From assembly GCA_015143295.1 (NCBI GenBank), contig CM026561.1, positions 39,994,875-40,058,874 of the forward strand: a stretch of DNA of 64,000 nt. The letters are read 5' to 3'. Each line of letters begins with the position of its first letter. The stretch's first letter is position 1. The position numbers were made by a program, and so were the translations under genes. The DNA is from Tetracentron sinense. Its lineage: Eukaryota > Streptophyta > Magnoliopsida > Trochodendrales > Trochodendraceae. A model generated the notes under the pieces. It had not been told where the DNA came from and searched no databases. It was given only the letters and a program-made list of their open reading frames with translations. Positions 56,105 through 64,000 of the stretch are shown here, piece by piece.

Positions 56105-56800
56105 TTATACTATAAGCATTGTGGTTCCTCATACTCAAAGAAATTGTCATGTCTTGCATGTTAAGTGGTTTCACCCGTCTGAAGGTAGACTCAAACTAAA
56201 TGTGGATGGTGCCTCTAGAGGCAATCCGAGGTTTGCAGGTGGTGGAAGTATTATTCGGGACCATATAGAAAATCCAATTGCAACTTTCTATTATTTTTAT
56301 GGCTCTTATACTAACAATATAGTCAAATCTCGTTCTCTACGGGATGATCTTTCCCTTTGTCATAGAATTGGTGCTCTACAAGGATGTTGAATCTGATTAT
56401 AAAATCCTTGTTGACGCTTGAAATGGTAAAATTAACCACTTCTAACCTTTTTGGTACTGGAATAAGGATATTAGTTAATTGATGAATATTTTCTCCTCCC
56501 TCAGTCATTTCTACTAAGAAGCTAATGTGGTTGCATATTTTCTCACTAATTATGGTTATGGTTTGCAAAATTCATGCTTCTTCTACTTGATTCGAGATTA
56601 TTCTATAAATCCGAGGTCTCTTATTTTCTCAGATAAAGTAGGTGTGGGTAATGTAAGAATCTTTTATAGTTAAGTCTTGTGTCTTTCTAACTAGGGGTAA
56701 GGTTTTATGTCCCACCATGGTTCTTTTTTATTAATAAACTGGTAGAGGTCCACCAAACCCCACACTCCCACTGAGTGGCTTTATAAATAAAATGGGGTTA
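56105..56800 (+). pseudogene. LINE-type RNase H fragment and 3' end, copy B
   Basis: The longest open version: 89 codons with L-K-L-N-V-D-G-A-S-R-G-N-P and G-G-G-S-I-I-R-D, the best match of the three to non-LTR element RNase H. It then breaks. It ends with ATTAATAAACTGG and a TTTATAAATAAAA tail near 56790, as in copy A. Confidence 0.78.
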
Positions 56801-57866
56801 AAAGAGATACAGGGACATATGGTGGTCGACTAGATAGCAGAATGCAGGTCGGCTAATCACTGCTTATAATATAATGATACTTTAGTAGTTGGTAGAAGGC
56901 TCCCTGTGTAACTCTAAACAAACTCTAGATAATTCTGCAGCGGAACAAGTATAAAGAGCTTAGACATTCATAAGGTCCAACTTATACATAAAAATCAGTT
57001 CTCCATTTTTTTTTTGTAACACCATTTATGCTCCAATTTTTCTAAAGCAACATAGATTACATTCAATGAAGGGAATGAACTCGGGGAATTAGTACTGCAC
57101 ATGACAGTGTATTCTTTCTTATGATATAGGTTTTCGTTCTAAGATCATTAATGTTGTGCAAAGTGTCTTGCATTCAACTTGTTATAACTTCACTACTGCC
57201 CACCTAGGCCCCTCGTTACACTCAAACCATTGTTCAACGTTGAGGTTTTTTTATTATGCAGATAACAAGTTTGTATGAGAGATTATGAGAGAGTCATATC
57301 TGTAATCTCTTTGCTTTGAACAAGTGAAGAAGACAACCTCTCCGTAAATGTAGCCCACATTGGGTGAATTATAAATCGGGTTGAGAATATATCAACCATA
57401 ACTTGGAATAAACAACTCAAATCAATAGGTTAATTAATTATCAAACGGGTTAAATTGCATGGGTTTGCCCCTATTTTGTACTCATCAACAAACCCAACCC
57501 TAGATGTATGCTAGACTAGGCGCTAGTAGTATGCATGCCTACAACCTACTTGAGAGGATTGAGCCACAAGTTGGCCAGAGTTTCAAAAACGCCCAGGTCA
57601 AAAGGTACCCAGGCCTACCCAGCCCACCCAAACCCGTCCAAACCCTGCCCTTGGGGCGGGCAAGATCAAAAAACACAAAACCCTTCTTCTGTTGGGTCGG
57701 GCAGGGGCCCTGCCTGACCCTTTTCCTCAAGCGCTACATGGTAGTAACAGTATATAAACGACACTATATATAAGTATTAACATATACATTATATTAGTAA
57801 AATTACTAATATTACCCTTTCAAATGGTTTAATAGTAGGGTTATGTTGATAATTTCACACACTCGA
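56801..57866. other. Intergenic, no gene seen
   Basis: Unique AT-rich DNA, with a GC-rich patch (57590-57720: CCCAGGCCTACCCAG, GGGGCGGGCAAG, GGGTCGGGCAGGGGCCC) like the palindromic GGGCCGGG patches of plant hAT-type MITEs. The frame at 57504-57773 crosses this patch and is not credible. Confidence 0.5.
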
Positions 57867-60052
57867 TGTAGAGTCCCGGACCTTTTTCCTTTTTTTTAAT
57901 CTTATTTGGTAGGGGTTTTATTGTTATTTTGGTGTCCTGTACATGTATGTGTAAAGTTAAGCAAGTTGGAGGGTCAAATCTATGAAAAATCTCAAATTTA
58001 AGACCACCGATTGATCGGACCTCACAGAGGGATTTTAGAGGATCGCTTGGGCTTTCTGTCTCGGGCCGATCGATCGGCGGATAACAGAAAAAATGACCAG
58101 TTAAGCCCCGATCGAGCTGGGGTTAGTTCCGATCGATCGGAGCATGCGTTTTAGATCTTTAACCCCCCCCCCCCCCCCCCCCCACCAAATTGCAAATTTT
58201 AGGGGTTTAACCCATGAAACTATAAATAGGGGTTCTATTTCGAGGTTTTAGAGTGTCCTAACCATTTCTAACCTAATTTGACAAAGGAAGAGAGAAAATC
58301 TAGGGTTCTAAGGAAGATTTAGCTTGGAGGAGAAGGGTTTTTCTTGGAGAAGAAGAAATTTAGCTTAGAGATCAACCCCAAAGCTTCAATGAGCTTCATC
58401 TTGCGATTTGGAACTAAGAGAAGGATCCCAAAGGTTGATATCTCTTCTAATCTAACTCTATTGTTGATCTATTGTATGATTTCACATGATTAGATAAGAT
58501 TATTGAATGTTTATTATGGAAATGAGTTGATTACTATGCTTCAGATTTAAAATGAGATATTAAATGTTTTTGGTGATCTTATTAAACATGATAAAGGTAA
58601 TGGATATTGTATTAAATTATGTGATGATGTTTATATTGAATTAGATATATGTAAATGATAATGGATGGGTTGAATGATATGGATATGGTTGTGGATGAAG
58701 GGAAATGATAATGGATGAGTTTTGATTGTATGGTTATGGTTTGTGGATGGATATTAATAGATAATGGAGTGTGAATAATGGAGGAAGGGCAATGGTTCAT
58801 GAATAATAGATTGGATATATTAATATGGATGCTTGAATTGTAAAATGTAGAAATGATGTTATTCGAATTGTTTAAGTAAGTTCAAGAGATATCAATGCAT
58901 GTCATGATAATTTATGTCATATATATATTGCATGGTGATTGACATTCGAATAAGCCAAAGCCTAAAGGAAGTCCTCCACTTCGGGAATTCTCTAACTAGG
59001 GAGATGTAACCTAGCAGAGTTTCTTAGCGGAAGATGGAAATCTAGGGAATGACCCAGTTTCAGATATTAATCACGACACTCAAGCACAAGTTCACATGTG
59101 TGGTAGATTACAAGTCTCAGGTGTACACAAGCATGACACGGGCATTGCATGGACACTGAACACTGGGCATTGAAATACAAGTACAAGAACAAGAATAAAT
59201 ACAAGTACAAAAACAAGAACATTGCATGGTTTTACAAGGACCCTGATATCTCAAGTAGCTCCGGTAATCGTTGATGCTCTCTATGGATAAGATTTCAAGT
59301 CTTGAATAATTATCATGGACATTTGGTATCTAAGAGCTCTAGGGGCTTATGCTCATGTCGATGCACCTCCATGAATTTAATACAAAGACCTCGATGACTA
59401 TTTTTATTGGAAAACAAGCATGCATGAAACTCATACTACAAGTCCAAGAGTCACACAAGTACACGAGTCGAGATGATGACAAGATATGTTCATATGTTTT
59501 CGCACTCTGATTATGTACATGTTATATGGAATTTTTATTGATTACGTAATTATCACATGAAATGGATATTGAGCATGTATATGTATTATTGCTATTGTTA
59601 ATTAGATTAGATATCCGCTAAGTGTTTTCAATTCTCAGTTGGCCTGTTATTGTCTTCAGGTTTAGAGTCAAAGTCTGCAGGTGTACCGTGGGTTGAGGAA
59701 ACCTATCAGGAAGAAGCAGAAGTTGAAGGTGATCCCTTCACTGAGGGTGGTTGGAACCTTGACCAGTTCCCATATTATTAGTTTCTTTTCAGTTCAGTTT
59801 TATTGAGAGATAATTTGTAATAGACTTAAGACCTTTATACTAGATGTTGCTTTAGTTCATGTTTATGGATTTGGACATATATTGATTTATGATATATCAG
59901 ATGAGACCTTTTATGTTAAAAGAATTTTATAGTTGCTATTTCGGAGTATTTATCTTTTAGTTATGCTTTTGTCATTGAGGTTAAGTAGGGATAAGTAATG
60001 TGGCGAGCCCAAAATCTCATTATGTCCAAGGTGGGGTTTTTGGGTCGTTGCA
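57867..60052 (+). repeat. 5' LTR of the Tekay/Del-type element
   Basis: Begins TGTAGAGTCCCGG, ends GGGTCGTTGCA, 2186 bp. It has CCGATCGATCGG dyads (58007-58141), a run of 21 C (58163-58183), TATAAATAG (58221-58229) and an irregular ACAAGTACAAGAACAAG repeat (59170-59225). Same family as 22042-24213. Confidence 0.92.
58007..58229 (+). promoter_or_regulatory. CGATCG dyads and TATA box in the LTR
   Basis: CCGATTGATCGG (58007-58018), GCCGATCGATCGGC (58065-58078) and TCCGATCGATCGGA (58128-58141) precede TATAAATAG at 58221-58229 by 80-210 bases. Confidence 0.7.
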
Positions 60053-60055
60053 GAA

Positions 60056-60067
60056 GTGGTATTAGAG
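60056..60067 (+). other. Primer binding site (initiator-Met type)
   Basis: TGGTATTAGAGC, three bases after the LTR end, differs by one base from TGGTATCAGAGC, the usual complement of the initiator-Met tRNA 3' end. Confidence 0.85.
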
Positions 60068-60268
60068 CAAAGGCATTAGAGTCCTTAGGACTAAGATATT
60101 ATAGTTAAGAATAAGGGATTAATCTATCTTAAAAAAGCAACATCAAGTCTAGGATGGTAGGTTTATTATAGGCTTAAGTTTAGAATTAGAAATATTTGTA
60201 GAACCGTTTCTGAATGATGAAATGGTTTGTTATGCTTCAGGAGTGTCTACTCCACTACTTTATATTTC

Positions 60269-63200
60269 ATGGCCCTCTCGGTACCCTCTCATGCCACGCC
60301 TCATAGCTTTAATCTTGGCACTCCTGATGGTGATGGCCAGCCCGATATGAATTGTATACTCTGGACTATTACTACTGTTATCACCCAGTAGACTGCACTC
60401 CTAGCGGCAGAGCAAGTAAGGCAAGAAAGGCCAGCTGATGTTCATCAACCCCAACATAATGGAGTGGAAGCTGTTAGGAGGTTGGGTCCTCCAAGCTTCT
60501 ATGGTAGTACAGATCCCGCAGTTGCCGAGTTGTGGATCATGCAACTAGAGAAGATATTCTCCGTGCTTGAGCCCACCAATGAACAAAGGGTGAAATTGGC
60601 CTCCTTCATCATGGAAGACAAGGCTAAACATTGGTGGAGGGATACATCTAGGTAGAGGAACAAAATGCAAGTTGGGCAAGAGTGGATATGGGGAGAGTTC
60701 CTCGACATCTTCTAGTATAGATACTTTTCGGTATTTGTGAGATATCAGAAGGAGATTGAATTCTCTACTTTGGAGCAGGGGAGTATGTCAGTGGCCAAGT
60801 ATGAGGCCAAGTTTATGGAGCTTTCTAGGTTCGCTCCTCATTTGATCGCTACGGAGAGAATGGAGGCAAAGAGGTTTGAGTGAGGTTTGAAGGATTTTAT
60901 ATAGAAGGTCTCGATGCATCAGCTCAAAACATGTAGGGAGGTGTACCAGCAAGCCTTGATAGCTGAGAAGAATTTAGAGGAATTTTTGAAGAAGAGGGAG
61001 AAGATTCAAGTAAGCTGGTATGGTCCTCAGGACAAGAGGCCGAGGATGTTGGATCCGGTGCTAGTTGCTAGGCCTACCCCTTACTAGAGGCCGGTACCAG
61101 TGGCTCTTCAGACTCAACGGGCCGCTCCTCCTACTCCTTGGGCACCTACCTATCCGCCATATGGCCAGTATGACAAAAGGCACCCAGCAGGGGAATGTAG
61201 ATCAGCCACAGGAGGGTGTTTTTATTATGGGGATCTTACCCACCGAATTAGAGATTGCCCAGTTCAGGCTTGACAAGTGCCTCCATAGACTCAACTTCAG
61301 GGAGTCAGGCCGCCAGGTAGGCAGCCCACGCAATAGAGGTTTCTTCAGGGCCCTAGACCTCAGCAACCCTGCCAGCCAGCTCAAGACCGAGTGTTTGCTA
61401 CTTCCGAGCAGGATGCGTAGGCGTCCGACGACGTTGTGTAGGGTAAGTATAGTTTATAAATTCAGTTTTTGATGCTATTCTTCCTTTTATACTATGATGA
61501 TCATGTTTGCTACTATGTATCAACATGTTAAGTATATGATATATGTTTGTACACATGATTTGACACCCTTAGTTATGTATCCAATTCAAGCACTTTGTTG
61601 GTAAACGACTTCTTAGCTCATGTGTTGGTTGATACCGGTTCTACTCACTCCTTCGTTACACCTAGTTTTGCACAAGAATTTTTGATTGAGCCAAGTTTGT
61701 CAAACTGTAAACTCTCTATCATCAATCTTGTTGGTAGTTCAATCATCACTGATAAGGTCTATCGAGCTTGCGATAATCGGGTGGGTCAGAGAGAAATGTC
61801 AGCCGATCTGATTGTCCTTGAATTTCAAGACTTCGACATCAAAATAGGCATGGATTGGCTTTCTAAATACCATAGGCATGTCAACTGTTTTGGGAAAGTA
61901 GTCAACTTTAAGTCAATCAGTGAGCCTCCTTTTCATCTCCAAGGATTGAAGATGAAAGATTTAGATCGATTTGCGGCATTAAGTCTTGCTACCTCGGAGA
62001 CACGGGATTCCTCAAGTATTCCTATTATAGAGAAATTCATGGATATCTTTCCCAAAGACTTACCGGACTTGTCACCTGATAGAGAGATAGAGTTTGTTAT
62101 TGACTAAGCTCCAGGCACAACACCCATCTCCAAGGCGCCGTATAGGATGGCTCCAGTAGAGTTGAAAGAGGTAAAGGATTAGATTGAAGACTTATTCAAT
62201 CTTGGATTTATTCACCCAAGTGTGTCACCTTGGGGAGCTCCGATTTTATTTGTGAAGAAGAAGAATGGTTCAATGAGGATGTGCATCGACTATCGGCAAC
62301 TGAACAAGGCCACTATAAAAACCAAGTATCCTTTGCCGAGGATCGATGACCTATTTGATCAGTTACGAGGAGCGAAGTATTTCTCCAAGATAGACCTAAG
62401 GTCGGGTTACCACCAGTTGAAGATTAGGTCGAAGGATGGTCCCAAGTCGGCATTCAGGACCAGATAGTGGCATTATTAGTTTCTAGTTATGCCATTTGGT
62501 TTGACAAATGCCCCAGTAACCTTTATGGATTTCATGAACAGGATATTCAGGCCAGCTCTCGACTCCTATGTGATAGTGTTTATGGATGATATCCTTATCT
62601 ATTCTCAGACACAAAAGGATCATGAAAGGCATCTCCGAGCTACCTTAGAGACACTAAGGGAACATCAGTTGTATACTAAAATGAGCAATTGTGAATTTTG
62701 GCTTGAGAAGGTGAAATTCCTAGGCCACGTGGTGTGAGGAGACGGTATTTCTATTGATCTTTCTAAGATAGAAGCAGTGGAAGGTTGGGGAAAACCAAAG
62801 TGTGTCACAGAGATCCAAAGCTTCTTGGGCTTAGCTGGTTATTATCGAAGATTCGTTGAGGGATTTTCCAGTTTGACAACCCCGCTTACTCCTCTAACTC
62901 GAAAGAACTCCCGGTTTGAGTGAAATGAGAAATGCGAGAAGAGTTCTCTTGAGTTGAAGAAGCGTCTCACCACCGCACCTATCTTGACTCTACCATTTGG
63001 TAGTGGAGGTTTTGTGGTATATAGTGACGCCTTACTCATTGGGTTAGGTTGTGTTCTTATGCAATACAGGAAAGTGATTTTCTATGCTTTCCGACAGTTG
63101 AAAGACCACGAAAAGAACTATCCTACTCATGATTTGGAGTTGGCAGCAGTAGTCTTTGCTCTCTAGATCTGGAGACACTACTTGTACGGTGATCAGTTTG

Positions 63201-64000
63201 AAGTATTCATCGATTACAAGAGCCTGAAGTATTTGTTCTCGCAGAAGTAACTGAATTTGAGGCAACATCACTAGATGGAGTTCCTCAAGGATTATGATTG
63301 CTCTATCCAATACCACCCGGCGAAAGCAAATGTGGTGGCAGATGTGATAAGCCGAAGACCTACTAGATTCTTGGCACATTTGATGGTCCAAGAATGGAAG
63401 CTACTTGAAGAGGTATCTAGCTTTGATGCGGGTTTCAGTGTTGGAACATCTTGAGCTTTGATGGCCAACATTATGGTCAGACAAATCATCTTGGACAGGA
63501 TTAAAGACCTGGAATGGGACGATAGAGAATTATATGCTGCTATGAACAAGTCGATTAGCAGCGGGTTTAAAGATTTCTCCTAGAGAAATGATGGGATCTC
63601 CTTTAAGGATAGACTTTGTGTTTCGGCTAATGAGGAATTGAAAAGAGAGATTCAAGATGAAGTACACAAGTCTAAGTACACTATCCATCTGGGAGGTACC
63701 AAGATGTACCAGAACCTTAAGAAATATTTCTAATGGAAGAGCATAAAAAAGGATGTGGCTACCTATGTGTCCAAGTGTTTGGTTTGTCAGCAAGTAAAAG
63801 CTGAACACAAGAGACCGGTGGGACTTCTTCAGTCACTTCTTATTCCCAAGTAGAAGTGAGAAAATACCTCTATGGATTTCGTTATTGGTCTGCCAAGGAC
63901 AGCTAAGAACTTTGATGCTATTTGGGTCGTGGTCGACAGGTTGACTAAGTCGACTCATTTCCTTCAGTATCAAACTACGTTCAATTCCAACCAATTAACC
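60269..64000 (+). pseudogene. Tekay/Del-type Gag-Pol, one frame with many nonsense codons
   Basis: Starting at ATG 60269 everything lies in frame 2. Gag: P-P-S-F-Y-G-S-T-D, W-I-M-Q-L-E-K-I-F, K-H-W-W, L-E-Q-G-S-M-S-V-A-K-Y (60480-60830), then a zinc knuckle reading C-F-Y-Y-G-D-L-T-H-R-I-R-D-C (61217-61258) with the second Cys replaced by Tyr. Protease: V-L-V-D-T-G-S-T-H-S (61625-61655). [31 protein letters not shown] and F-M-D-D (62222-62740). RNase [15 protein letters not shown] (62954-63250). Integrase: H...[15 protein letters not shown] (63640 to the end). Over 20 stops interrupt it, nearly all TAG or TGA in place of CAG, CGA or TGG. No frameshift is needed. Confidence 0.9.
61443..61575 (+). 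other. AT-rich interval between Gag and protease with splice-like start
   Basis: The sequence begins GTAAGTATAG, a strong plant 5' splice consensus, and is T-rich with several stops. Related elements usually pass directly from the V-V-x-G-T motif into protease. No 3' splice site restores the downstream frame cleanly, so an intron is not shown. It may be an insertion or decayed linker. Confidence 0.3.

Larger units (their letters stand above)
49660..56800 (+). repeat. Extensin segmental duplication, unit B
   Basis: Collinear with unit A (see 34870-47480). Segments present only in B are a foldback MITE (52987-53281), two Mutator-type MITEs (53619-54307 and 54350-54711) and a Harbinger-like element (55097-55907). 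The uninterrupted upstream region 49660-50566 shows the ancestral promoter flank that is split in unit A. Confidence 0.88.
57867..64000 (+). mobile_element. Tekay/Del-type Gypsy element, 5' LTR to integrase, leaves the window
   Basis: 5' LTR (57867-60052), PBS (60056-60067), Gag, protease, RT, RNase H and the start of integrase, all in reading frame 2. Large LTR, initiator-Met PBS and RT motif F-M-D-D-I-L-I-Y-S fit the chromovirus Tekay/Del lineage. The related antisense copy at 22042-24780 supplies the chromodomain missing here. Confidence 0.92.

Noticed and set aside
46821..56800. Independent LINE insertions at 46821 and 56105
   Set aside because: Homology between units A and B continues on both sides of the RNase H fragments, so these two are copies made by the segmental duplication and not separate insertions.
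57504..57773. 89-codon ORF
   Set aside because: It crosses a GC-rich MITE-like patch and two other frames are equally open there.

Overview
This is a plant nuclear window, from an angiosperm and probably a eudicot. It holds two extensin cell-wall genes with the dicot-style SPPPP / Y-x-Y-K repeat, surrounded by plant-type LTR retrotransposons (Ty3/Gypsy Tat-like and Tekay/Del-like chromoviruses, Ty1/Copia), MITEs and LINE remnants. I see no prokaryotic features, tRNA, rRNA or CRISPR. The species cannot be named from what is here.

Layout. 1-18789 is a very large inverted repeat around a 100-N assembly gap (9549-9648). Each arm carries a Copia remnant, an AT-rich repeat block, and a Tat-like Gypsy element entered from its 5' LTR (LTRs 2998-3895 and 14914-15812). 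The Copia copy continues alone to its 3' LTR at 20556-20925. From 20926 to 32292 lie nested and truncated elements: a Copia LTR end, an antisense Tekay-type LTR plus chromodomain (22042-24780), a Sirevirus-like element carrying a putative plant transposon protein ORF (about 25490-28886), and the 3' end of another chromovirus whose LTR (29130-32292) contains a solo Tat-family LTR with ATATA target duplications.

From about 32294 to 56800 is a tandem segmental duplication around the two extensin genes (39947-41425 and 50570-52198). Unit A is about 34870-47480 and unit B about 49660-56800. A partial earlier unit (32294-33960) repeats only the distal end. Comparing A with B dates insertions. A solo LTR (ATAAT duplication) and a hAT-like element holding another solo LTR (GTAAT duplication) are only in A. 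Two Mutator-type MITEs with 9-bp duplications, a foldback MITE and a Harbinger-like element are only in B. From 57867 to the window end is a Tekay-type Gypsy element with complete 5' LTR, PBS and one Gag-Pol frame broken only by stop codons.

The extensins are the only convincing host genes. The best leads are: (1) a conserved in-frame UAG followed by CAGUUA between protease and reverse transcriptase in the Tat-like element, which fits the CAR-YYA readthrough context; (2) arrays of short spaced palindromes near the promoters of several unrelated LTR families; (3) the extensin duplication as an insertion clock; (4) the head-to-head inverted repeat at the gap, which may be a scaffolding artefact.
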